Assembly: GCF_014654205.1 (NCBI RefSeq)
Contig: NZ_BNAW01000051.1
Coordinates: forward strand, 1 to 64,000
Length of the DNA stretch: 64,000 bases
Direction of reading: 5' to 3'
From: Amycolatopsis bullii
Lineage (GTDB): Bacteria > Actinomycetota > Actinomycetes > Mycobacteriales > Pseudonocardiaceae
This document shows positions 32,699 to 40,411 of this stretch, in pieces. The notes under the pieces were generated by a model. The model saw only the letters and a list, made by a program, of their open reading frames with translations, was not told the origin of the DNA and did not search any database. The first letter of the stretch is position 1, and every line of letters begins with the position of its first letter. The position numbers and the translations under genes were made by a program.

Positions 32699-33330
32699 AT
32701 GAGCGTGCCGGGAGACCGTTCCGCGGTGGGGTGGCCACGCCGGACGCTGCCGGTCGGTGCGGGTGCGGTGATCGCCGCCGCCGGTTCGGCGGCGCTGTCG
32801 TCCGGCACCGCCGGCGCGGCAACGCGACATCGGGTGATCGCCGGGCACCACGCCGACCCGTGGGTGACGCGCTTCGGTGATCGGTACTCCCTCTCTCCGG
32901 CCACGGACGGCGCCCGGGCTTGGCGGGGACGTCGGTCCATTCCTCTCCGATCGATCCCTCGGTGTTCGCCGACGCGAACGGCAGCCCGGACCTGTACTTC
33001 GGCAACGGAACCTGCTTCGTCGTCCGGCTCGGGCCGGAGATGCTGTTCTTGAGCGGCAGCCCACCCGCAACGGCGTCTACTCCCTGATTTGGTCCGGGGA
33101 CGCCAGCCAAGGCCACCGGGAACCCCGTGGTCAAGCGGAACCCGTCGGCGGGCATCCTCGCCACTGGCAGCAGCTGTGCCTTCCGGCGGCCCGGGGCCGA
33201 CGAGTGGTCCATCGCCTGCCACCGGTTCAAAAACCCGGGCGGAGACGGGCAGCGCCGGAAAGTCGGCAATCGACCGCCTCTTCTTCTTCGACGCCGGCGG
33301 CAGCATCAAGCCGGTCGTGTCCCCCATTGA
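32699..33330 (+). pseudogene. Broken GH43-type glycosidase gene
   Basis: ATG 32699 starts a Tat-like leader (RRTLPVGAGAVIAAAG) and VIAGHHADPWVTRFGDRYSL. The sense then moves between frames: PSVFADANGSPDLYFGNGT, then NPSAGILATGSSCAFRRPGA, WSIACHRFKNPGGDGQRR and IDRLFFFDAGGSIKPVV. These are successive conserved blocks of GH43 enzymes, with roughly a hundred residues missing and at least three frame changes. It points away from the minus-strand operon and is surely non-functional. Confidence 0.75.
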
Positions 33331-33593
33331 CTCTGTGAGAAGGCCGACGTGCTCGGAAGGCCCGGCGGCCGGGGGAGATCACCCATGCCGCTCGGCTGGT
33401 TGCACGTGCCTGCAGTAGTCATTCACTCGGCGGCCGATGGTGTTACTTCAAGGCCTTCGTCGAAAAGATTCGAATCAGTGTTCCGGGGCAGTGTCCAGGC
33501 CGATCGAATGATCGCATGATCGTGTGACCGGTTCGCTCCCCGTATTTCGTGACCGAAATTTCGTCGCTGCCTGTGCAGTTGCCGGATGACGAC

Positions 33594-33671
33594 GTTGACA
33601 GTCTTGAAAAAATCCTGGTGATGAGGTTCCATCTTCACAAGTGAAGTCGGTAGTTGGTGGTGAACGTTCAC
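33594..33671. promoter_or_regulatory. Promoter-like element and palindrome upstream of the CE12 gene
   Basis: TTGACAGTCTTGAAAA and then GAGGTTCCATCTTCAC (33596-33638) resemble a block upstream of GH53 (38213-38260: ACAGCCTTGAAAA, then GCGGTTCCAATCATTCAC). A perfect palindrome GTGAACGTTCAC follows at 33660-33671; a one-mismatch copy GTGGACGTTCAC is at 38192-38203. The sharing suggests a common regulator. Confidence 0.45.
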
Positions 33672-33764
33672 GATCGACTCCTCCCTTTCTGCAGCTCGCC
33701 ACGCCGTCGGTCAAGGGAGATCGAATGACCGAATGCATCAGACCGGGTATTGGCGGTCGGCTTA

Positions 33765-33778
33765 AGAAAGCGCTTTCT
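33765..33778. promoter_or_regulatory. LacI-type operator upstream of the plus-strand enzyme set
   Basis: AGAAAGCGCTTTCT is a perfect 14-bp palindrome 157 bp before the CE12 start, sharing its 12-bp core with 32210-32221. It probably gives coordinated repression of both enzyme sets. Confidence 0.65.
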
Positions 33779-33935
33779 GTTGGCTCCGGAACGATGAGGC
33801 AGCCTCGCCGGTCTGCCGCCGCACCGCCGAGCGGGAGTCCGTCCGGTGAAGCACCTGTGCTCGGCAAGTCGCCTGCTCGCCGGTCGTAGAGCGGGCAGCC
33901 GCTATCCACATACAGCAAACCCGACAGGAGAATCC

Positions 33936-34988
33936 ATGTCTCTCAAACGCCAAGCCGTCGTTCTGGCCGGGATGGCGGTAGTCGCCCTGGCGCCGGTTCC
34001 GTCGGCGGTGGCAGCGCCGTCGGCGTTGCCAGCGCAGTGTTCGGGGACGGCGCCGATCAAGTGCCACTTCGACGTCTCGCCGGGCAACTACGACGTCACC
34101 GTCGGGCTCGGCAGCTCCGCGAAGTCGGCGAACACGTCGATGTCGGTCGAGGCACGCCGGCAGATCCTGAACGCCGTCTCGACGAGCGCGGGCGAGGTGG
34201 TCCCGACCACGGTGACGGTCAACGTGCGCAACCCCGAGGGACAGCCCACCGGCCAGGGCGGCACCGGGACGCCAGGCCTGGACATCACCTTCGCCGGCAG
34301 CGCGCCCGCGATCACCTCGTTGACGGTGACCGCGGCCACGTCACCGCTGGTCGCGTACATCGCGGGCGACTCGACGGTGTGTGACCAGATGCTCGCGCCG
34401 TGGACGGGGTGGGGGCAGGAGTTGCCGGCGAATGTCCGCAACGGTGCCGTGGTCGCGAACTACTCGGACTCCGGCGAGAGCTCGGGGAGCTTCCTGTCCA
34501 ACAGTGCGTTGTTCCCGCGGATGAAACCGTTGATCAAGAGCAAGGATCTGGTGTTCATCCAGTTCGGGCACAACGACAAGCAGACGACGGCGACGGCGTT
34601 CCGGGACAACCTGACCAAGCTGGTCAACGGGGTGCGGGAACGTGGTGGGGTGCCGGTGCTGGTGACGCCGCCGGTGCGACGGCAGTTCAGCGGGACCAAG
34701 CTGACTCCGACCGCGTTGCACGTCAACGGCAAGGGTGTGGACCTGCCCGCGGTGATCCGGGCGCTGGGCAGCAGTGCGAACGTGCCGGTGATCGACCTGA
34801 CGGCCAAGAGCAAGGCCCTCGTGGAGTCGCTCGACCCGTCCGCGTCGCAGAAACTCTACCTGACCCAGGCCACGGACGGCGTCAAGGACAACACGCACTT
34901 CTCGGTGTACGGCGCGACGCAGATGGCGAACCTGGTCTTGGAGGGCATCCGCGAAAAGAACCTTTCTCTCGTCGCCTACCTCCGCTGA
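33936..34988 (+). CDS. Secreted rhamnogalacturonan acetylesterase (CE12 type)
   Basis: 350 aa; ATG 33936 was chosen because AGGAG lies 6 bp upstream. Signal peptide 1-26 (cleavage near AVAAPSA). Residues 30-135 form the beta-sandwich extension often seen in bacterial enzymes. The SGNH domain has Ser146 in AGDSTV, the FGHND block (210-214) and a C-terminal DNTHFSVYGA with the catalytic Asp/His pair. It removes acetyl groups from rhamnogalacturonan I or related pectin, exposing the backbone. First gene of the plus-strand set. Confidence 0.9.
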   Translation: MSLKRQAVVLAGMAVVALAPVPSAVAAPSALPAQCSGTAPIKCHFDVSPGNYDVTVGLGSSAKSANTSMSVEARRQILNAVSTSAGEVVPTTVTVNVRNPEGQPTGQGGTGTPGLDITFAGSAPAITSLTVTAATSPLVAYIAGDSTVCDQMLAPWTGWGQELPANVRNGAVVANYSDSGESSGSFLSNSALFPRMKPLIKSKDLVFIQFGHNDKQTTATAFRDNLTKLVNGVRERGGVPVLVTPPVRRQFSGTKLTPTALHVNGKGVDLPAVIRALGSSANVPVIDLTAKSKALVESLDPSASQKLYLTQATDGVKDNTHFSVYGATQMANLVLEGIREKNLSLVAYLR

Positions 34989-35010
34989 ACGAAAATTCTG
35001 GAGTGAACGA

Positions 35011-36345
35011 ATGAAACCCGTTGTCCTGGGCCGGACCCTCGTGTTTTCGGTGGCTGTGGTGGCCGCTGCCGCGATCGCCGGCACTCCGGTGGCCGCCGCT
35101 GGGCCCGCGGCCGCGACCACCTACTACGTCGCGCCGTCGGGCAGCGACAGCGCCGCCGGGACGCAGGCCGCCCCGTGGGCATCGATGGCCCACGCCCAGG
35201 CCGTCGCGAAGCCGGGCGACACGGTCTACCTCCGGGGTGGCACCTACGTGTACTCGCGCGCGAACAAGAGCTGTGCCAGTCAGACCGACCGGGTGGACGC
35301 GATCACCCTGAACAAGAGCGGCAGCTCGGGCAGCCCGATCCGGTACTGGGCCTATCCGGGGGAGAAGCCGGTGTTCGACTTCTCCCGGATGAAGGACGAC
35401 TGCCGGATCGAGGGTTTCGACGTCACCGGCAGCTGGATCCACCTCAAGGGCCTGGAAGCCAAGGGCGTGCCCCAGAACAACAACCGCAACCACGAGTCGT
35501 GGGGCATCTGGATCTCGGGCAGCAACAACACCTTCGAGTTGATCGAAAGCCACCACCACATGGGGGCCGGTCTGTTCATCCAGAACGGCGGCCACAACCT
35601 CGTCCTCAACTCCGACTCGCACGACAACTACGACCTCCGCACCTCCAACGGCGCAGGGGAGAGCGGTGACGGATTCGGCGCGCACATCTCCGCCGGCAAC
35701 CCCGGCAACGTGTTCCGCGGATGCCGGGCGTGGTGGAACTCCGACGACGGGTTCGACCTGATCAGCGCCTACTCGCCGGTGACCATCGAGAACTCCTGGG
35801 CGTGGCGCAACGGGTACGTGCCGGGGACCACCACGGCCGCGGGCAACGGAAACGGCTTCAAGGCGGGCGGCTACGGCGGCAACTACGACTCCGGAGCCGT
35901 CAAGCACACCGTCCGCAACTCGGTGGCGTTCCTCAATAAGGCGGCGGGCTTCTACGCCAACCACCACCCTCTCGCCAACGACTACTTCAACAACACCGGT
36001 TACGGCAACAATCCCGACTTCAACATGCTCGGTGTCAGCACCAGCGGCGCGGCCGTCGGACGGGGCAACCTGCGCAACAACATCGCCTACACGGGCACCC
36101 TCACGTCCAACATGAACGGCACGAACGCCGCGAACAACTCCTGGAACCTCGGCATCGCCCTGTCGGACGCGCAGTTCCAGAGCGTGTCGACGACCGGCTG
36201 GGAGTCGGCACGCCAAGCCGACGGCAGCCTGCCCGTGCGGCCCGGCCTCCGGCTCGCCGCGAGCAGCAGCCTGATCGACAAGGGCACCGACGTCGGATTG
36301 CCGTACAACGGGAAGGCGCCGGACCTGGGTGCCTTCGAATCCTGA
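35011..36345 (+). CDS. Secreted pectate lyase-type beta-helix (PL9)
   Basis: 444 aa, 22 bp after CE12. Signal peptide about 1-35. A right-handed parallel beta-helix follows, starting TTYYVAPSGSDSAAGTQAAP. The PL9 active-site pattern is present: Ca2+ ligands Asp220, Asp245, Asp246 and Asp249 (SGDGFG and WNSDDGFD) and the catalytic Lys284 in NGNGFKAGGYGG, with spacings close to those of characterised PL9 enzymes. It would cleave polygalacturonate or rhamnogalacturonan by beta-elimination outside the cell. Confidence 0.88.
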   Translation: MKPVVLGRTLVFSVAVVAAAAIAGTPVAAAGPAAATTYYVAPSGSDSAAGTQAAPWASMAHAQAVAKPGDTVYLRGGTYVYSRANKSCASQTDRVDAITLNKSGSSGSPIRYWAYPGEKPVFDFSRMKDDCRIEGFDVTGSWIHLKGLEAKGVPQNNNRNHESWGIWISGSNNTFELIESHHHMGAGLFIQNGGHNLVLNSDSHDNYDLRTSNGAGESGDGFGAHISAGNPGNVFRGCRAWWNSDDGFDLISAYSPVTIENSWAWRNGYVPGTTTAAGNGNGFKAGGYGGNYDSGAVKHTVRNSVAFLNKAAGFYANHHPLANDYFNNTGYGNNPDFNMLGVSTSGAAVGRGNLRNNIAYTGTLTSNMNGTNAANNSWNLGIALSDAQFQSVSTTGWESARQADGSLPVRPGLRLAASSSLIDKGTDVGLPYNGKAPDLGAFES

Positions 36346-36413
36346 ACCGGTACACCGGGAGCGCGGAAGGCCGGATGAATCGCCGATTGTCCGTCCCAAA
36401 CGAAGGATACGAA

Positions 36414-37931
36414 ATGGTGATCAAAATTTCCCAGCGAATGATCGTCTCGGCGCTGGTTCCGCTGGTACTGGCGCTGACGCCGGTCGGCGGCTCCGCCAGT
36501 GCCACCGCGGCGACTCCGGCGCCGCAGGTGGCCGCGGCGGCCACGATCCAGAACGACGTGTTCTGGAAGGACACCGCCGGGAACCCGATCTATTCCCAGG
36601 GCGGAGGTGTGCTGAAGGTCGGCGACACGTACTACTGGTACGGGGCGAAGTACAACGGCGCGGTCACGTACTACAACAACCCCTCCGCCGGGAAAAACGG
36701 CAACACTTCCTTGAGCGCGATCACGATCTATTCGTCCACCGATCTGGCCAACTGGAAGTTCGAAGGCAACGCGATGACCGCCTCGGACCTCGGGGGAGCG
36801 GGCTGGGTCGGCCGGATCGGGGTCGCGCGCAACCCCAACACGGGCAAGTACGTGCTGATCTCCCAGCTCAACAGCGAGCTGGTGTTCGCCACGAGCAGCA
36901 CGCCGAACGGCCACTTCACCCGGGCGGCCACCCAGTCGAACATCGCCAACGTCACCACCGGCATGTCCGGTGACCAGTCGGTCTTCGTCGACGACGACGG
37001 AAAGGCCTACCTGGCCTTCAGCAACAAGAGCGGCCGGTCGCACCTGTACGTCGCGGCGCTGCGGCCGTCGGACTACCTGCAGGTCGAACCCGCCGCGAAC
37101 ATCTACAACAGCTCCGCGGGCGGGCGTGAAGGCAACATCATGTTCAAGTACAACGGCACCTACTACTTCTGTTCCTCGGACCTGCACGGCTGGAACGCGT
37201 CCCACACGTACTGCAACACGTCGAAGAAGGTGTCGAGCGGATACGGCCCGGAGTTCGTGATGCAGGGCACGGACGCCGACTTCTCGCACGTGACGCAGAC
37301 CGGCCTGGCGTTCACGGTGACCGGCTCGCAGGGGTCGTTCGTGATGTTCGGCGGGGACCGCTGGAGCGACTTCGCCGGCAACGGCATCGGCTACAACGAC
37401 TGGGTGCCGGTGACGTTCAACGGCTCGACGCCGGTGTTCCACTCGCTCAGCCAGTGGAACGTCGACGCGGCCGCGGGCACGTGGTCGGTCGGCAGCGGCA
37501 ACAACTACGTGCTGAACCCGAGTGCGGAGGCCGACCGGGTGGCCCAGAACGACCTCGCCGGCTGGACCACCACCGGCGGTGCGGTGAACAGTAACAAGCA
37601 GGGCGGGCACACCGGGCGCTGGGCGTTCGCGCAGAGTTCGTCGTCGGCGTACAACGCCAGCAGGTACCAGAACATCTCGCTGCCGAACGGGACGTACACG
37701 CTGTCGGCGTGGGTGAAGAGCAGTGGCGGGCAGAAGAAGGCGACCATCTTCGCGAAGAACTTCGGAGGCAGTGAGCTGAGCTCGTCGATCAACCGGTCGA
37801 TCGGTAGTTGGACGAAGGTGACGATCTCCGGCATCACGGTGACCAACGGGTCGATCCAGGTGGGCGTGTCCTCCGACGCGAACGCGGGCAACTGGGTGAA
37901 CGTCGACGACTTCAGCCTGGTGCAGGGCTAG
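36414..37931 (+). CDS. Secreted GH43_24-type exo-beta-1,3-galactanase with C-terminal CBM-like domain
   Basis: 505 aa. ATG 36414 is preferred over ATG 36375 because GAAGGA sits just upstream. Signal peptide about 1-32. The five-blade propeller carries the signatures of galactan 1,3-beta-galactosidases (GDTYYWYGAKYNG, GREGNIMFKYNGTYYFCSSD and the following LHGWNAS). Residues about 365-505 form a beta-sandwich with NYVLNPSAEAD and an ending WVNVDDFSLVQG, typical of CBM4/9/CBM35-like modules. The expected role is to strip galactose from the beta-1,3 backbone of arabinogalactan, bypassing side chains. Confidence 0.88.
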   Translation: MVIKISQRMIVSALVPLVLALTPVGGSASATAATPAPQVAAAATIQNDVFWKDTAGNPIYSQGGGVLKVGDTYYWYGAKYNGAVTYYNNPSAGKNGNTSLSAITIYSSTDLANWKFEGNAMTASDLGGAGWVGRIGVARNPNTGKYVLISQLNSELVFATSSTPNGHFTRAATQSNIANVTTGMSGDQSVFVDDDGKAYLAFSNKSGRSHLYVAALRPSDYLQVEPAANIYNSSAGGREGNIMFKYNGTYYFCSSDLHGWNASHTYCNTSKKVSSGYGPEFVMQGTDADFSHVTQTGLAFTVTGSQGSFVMFGGDRWSDFAGNGIGYNDWVPVTFNGSTPVFHSLSQWNVDAAAGTWSVGSGNNYVLNPSAEADRVAQNDLAGWTTTGGAVNSNKQGGHTGRWAFAQSSSSAYNASRYQNISLPNGTYTLSAWVKSSGGQKKATIFAKNFGGSELSSSINRSIGSWTKVTISGITVTNGSIQVGVSSDANAGNWVNVDDFSLVQG

Positions 37932-37969
37932 CCGGGTCGCCGCACGCCGCCGTTCCGCCGGCGGTGAAC

Positions 37970-38027
37970 CCACCCGATGTGGCGTTCGGTGCGCTGGGAG
38001 GGACACACGGGACGCCACATCGGGTGG
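37970..38027. terminator. Long perfect inverted repeat after the GH43_24 gene
   Basis: CCACCCGATGTGGCGT (37970-37985) pairs with 38012-38027 over 16 bp across a 26-nt loop, 38 bp after the stop. It is probably a terminator or an intergenic palindromic repeat; such CGATGTGGCGT palindromes look like a dispersed element. Confidence 0.6.
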
Positions 38028-38191
38028 TGAGCCGGGAGCCGTTGCCTTGTCCAGCACGGCCTCGAGGCCGTCCGCGGCCAGGCGCGTCGAGGCGTGCCAC
38101 GCCCGCGCCGTGGCTGAGCGGGTTGCGCGCCACCGCCTGGCCGTCGGCCGCCGGCCCGTCTCCACAGGACTAGGCGTGGATCTTGCCTGAC

Positions 38192-38260
38192 TGTGGACGT
38201 TCACGGGAAATTGTCGAACAGCCTTGAAAATTTCCCACCGGTGCGGTTCCAATCATTCAC
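38192..38260. promoter_or_regulatory. Control element upstream of GH53, partly shared with CE12
   Basis: GTGGACGTTCAC (38192-38203, one mismatch from a palindrome) is followed by ACAGCCTTGAAAA and GCGGTTCCAATCATTCAC. These blocks recur at 33594-33671 with the palindrome on the other side. Confidence 0.4.
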
Positions 38261-38339
38261 CCCGACCCTATGTAGCCGATTGTTTGCATTCATCGCGTAT
38301 CGTTCCCGCATTGTCACGTCGTCGATCAGGGGAGATCGA

Positions 38340-38637
38340 ATGACCGCGTACCGCACCGGCCGCACCGCGAAGTCCGCCGTGTTCCTGGCGGCGGTCATCC
38401 TTTCCGTGGTGCTCCCCGCACCCGCCGCTTCGGCGGCGAACACGCTCACCGTACTGGGCGCAGACGTCTCGACCGCCCAACGAGCGCTCGATTCCGGTGC
38501 GAAGTACTCCGACGCGAACGGAATTGCGGGAGATCCGCTCGACATCCTCAAGGGTGCCGGCGTGAACTACGTGCGCCTGCGCGTCTGGAACAACCCGCGC
38601 AGCGGCTACAACAACAAGGCCAAGCTGCTGCAGCTGG
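38340..38637 (+). pseudogene. GH53 endo-beta-1,4-galactanase, N-terminal stub
   Basis: ATG 38340 after GGGGAGA. A signal peptide (residues 1-33, ASAANT) is followed by LGADVSTAQRALDSGAKYSD, DPLDILKGAGVNYVRLRVWN and SGYNNKAKLLQ, the conserved start of GH53 barrels. Both catalytic Glu residues should come later, but similarity stops at about 38637, where DNA of a conjugative element begins in antisense. The gene is cut after about 100 of roughly 350 residues. An upstream promoter region remains. Confidence 0.85.
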
Positions 38638-38644
38638 CGGTCGC

Positions 38645-38960
38645 GGCCGTCTGGAGCAGCTCGTCCAGCTCCGCCGTCACGGTCTCATCCAGCTCCTCCA
38701 GCATCGCGTGCATGCCGAAGGCGTCCTCGAGGGCGCCTCGAACGGGTTGTTCCGGAAGATCACCAAGCGGACCTGACGCGGCTCGGTCTTGACCTTCGCG
38801 ACCTGGAGCTGTTCGGCGTTGAGCGCCGGGGCCAGCTCGTCGACGGAAGCGAGGAACTTGCGGTGGGAAACACCGAGAGGCAGCTGAACGGTCAGCACGT
38901 CGATCGACGGCGACACGACACGCAGCTTGCGCACACGCGGCCAGTGCACGAGGCCGACAG
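38645..38960 (-). pseudogene. FtsK/SpoIIIE-like conjugal transfer protein fragment
   Basis: The minus strand reads RKLRVVSPSIDVLTVQLPLG, VDELAPALNAEQLQVAKVKT and VRLVIFRNNPFE, then after a frame change ALEDAFGMHAMLEELDETVT. This resembles the N-terminal part of actinomycete integrative-element DNA translocases. Both ends are missing and there is a frameshift near 38755. It abuts and interrupts GH53. Family assignment is from memory of such proteins and is moderate. Confidence 0.5.
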
Positions 38961-38981
38961 GCCACCAGGTGCATGTCCGAG

Positions 38982-39523
38982 TCAGTACTTCGTCCACACC
39001 TGCTCGCGACCCGAGTTGCAGGGCCACACGATGAGGCCGATGCCGTTGGCTTTCCACGCATGCGGAACAGCGAGACATAGATGTTGACCACCGGGATAGG
39101 TACTCGCAAACAGGACCAGTCGACCGGCCTTGTCCCAGGACCACAACGACGAGCAAGTGGACTGTCGTACCGGGTCGCCTGCTGCTGGATTGCCGGGCTC
39201 AAAGTCACCCACACACAGGCGACTTGCTTCATTTCGGAGGGTCACTATGGGATTGCCCCACGAGTCCATCCCCTGCGGCTCTGGGTAGAAGCGCTTCGCT
39301 GGTCCGTTCGGTTCGCAGTCGAACTGCGTCGCTTGTACGCCGTCAGTCGTGGAGCCACCCGGGATGGACATACATGATTCACTGTGGCTGACGAGGATTC
39401 GGTAGCCGTCACCGCGGCTAGCGCTCTGTCGGCTGCCTGCCGGCCCGGCGAGGCGCTCGCCCCCGTGGCCGACAAAGCCAACACCATCGCAGCGGTCGCG
39501 CTGATGTAGAGCATCTTCCTCAT
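38982..39523 (-). pseudogene. Secreted ricin-B-like lectin, frameshifted
   Basis: ATG 39523 (GGGAGAG upstream) begins a clean signal peptide (ISATAAMVLALSATGASASP). Near 39410-39440 the sense moves to another frame, which reads ILVSHSESCMSIPGGSTTDG, then VQATQFDC, SRLCVGDFEPGNPAAGDPV and QHLCLAVPHAWKANGIGLIV, stopping at 38982. The Cys spacing and the GIGLIVWPC/QW-like repeats fit a ricin B (beta-trefoil) carbohydrate-binding protein of about 180 residues. As read it is not translatable in one frame. Confidence 0.65.
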
Positions 39524-39637
39524 GGTTCTCTCCCCGTCATCGTAGTGGTCCAAGGCGACGCCTCGACAGAACACTTGCGGGAGGCAGAACGGGTTTAGTC
39601 GACGCAAGCGGTCGTCACAGGTCTGCCGCCGTTCGAG

Positions 39638-39760
39638 TCACGACTCGCAGCCGATCAGGCGCCCGTCGTGAAGGTTCACCAGTGGCTGATGTGCTGGCAC
39701 TGTCTCCAGGAACCTCTGGCAGCGCGGACAGGTTTCATGGTGCTGGGCGATGGCGGTCAT
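39638..39760 (-). CDS. Very small protein with a CPRC motif
   Basis: 40 aa, ATG 39760 overlapping the stop of the preceding minus-strand frame as TGATG, so translation is probably coupled. The product includes AQHHETCPRCQRFLETVPAH and LVNLHDGRLIGCES. A CxxC pair suggests metal binding. It looks like the small proteins of integrative elements; no function known. Confidence 0.5.
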   Translation of the reverse strand: MTAIAQHHETCPRCQRFLETVPAHQPLVNLHDGRLIGCES

Positions 39761-39925
39761 CACCTGGGCCGGAACGGGGCGTCGCACTGCCAGTCACGAA
39801 CTTCGGGCGGCAGGTCGGGGCAGTCCCGCCCCCGCAGCGCCAGGTGCAGCATGCGGAAGTCCGAGCGCAGCCGCGCCTTGGCCCGCGACACGGCCGCAGC
39901 CACTGCCGTGACGCTGACCCGTTTC
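39760..39925 (-). pseudogene. C-terminal part of an unknown mobile-element-type protein
   Basis: This frame reads VSVTAVAAAVSRAKARLRSD, then FRMLHLALRGRDCPDLPPEV and RDWQCDAPFRPR before TGA. The start is a helix-turn-helix-like segment. It joins abruptly, in a different frame, to the broken 2Fe-2S gene at about 39925, so the N-terminus is missing. It is coupled to the 40-residue gene downstream. Confidence 0.4.
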
Positions 39926-40411
39926 CGCTCATCCACTCCCGGATCTCCGCCGCGGAACCCGCGTGACCCTCGTCGATACACGCCACCGCGGACATGATCT
40001 GACCGGGCGTGCAGCCGCCGCACTGGAACGCGTCATGCCGGATGAACGCTTCCTGCACCGGGTGCAGCTGCTCACCACGCGCCAGCCCTTCCACGGTGGT
40101 GATCTCGTCGTCCTGCCGCATCACGGCCAGGGTCAGGCAGGACTTGATCCGCTGCCCGTCGGCCAGGACGGTGCACGCACCGCACTCGCCCCGGTCGCAG
40201 CCCTTCTTCGTGACGGTCAGTCCGAGCCGCTCGCGCAGCGCGTCGAGCAGCGTGACCCTCGGCTCGACGCGCCGCCGGCGACCGGGCGCGCGGGTTCGGC
40301 CGTGGCCTGGGCGACGGACGCGAGCTGGGCGGCCGCGACGGTGCCGGCCGCGGACTTCAGGACGGCACGTCGTGTATGCGTGGTTTCCTGGGGTGCTGAG
40401 TCGTCTGTCAT
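39925..40411 (-). pseudogene. 2Fe-2S subunit of a xanthine/aldehyde-dehydrogenase-type enzyme, broken
   Basis: ATG 40411 overlaps the SDR stop (ATGA) and starts a Tat leader (HTRRAVLKSAAGTVAAA). After about 45 residues the sense jumps to another frame: VEPRVTLLDALRERLGLT, then KKGCDRGECGACTVLADGQR (the plant-type 2Fe-2S ligands) and DAFQCGGCTPGQIMSAVACI. The segment carrying the first ferredoxin strands is missing, and the gene stops at MSGN, just before the expected LCRCG second-cluster ligands. It resembles YagT-type periplasmic subunits. Non-functional. Confidence 0.8.

Noticed and set aside
34882-38252. Minus-strand frames of 505 and 721 codons opposite PL9 and GH43_24
   Set aside because: Antisense shadows; the plus-strand proteins have signal peptides and catalytic motifs.
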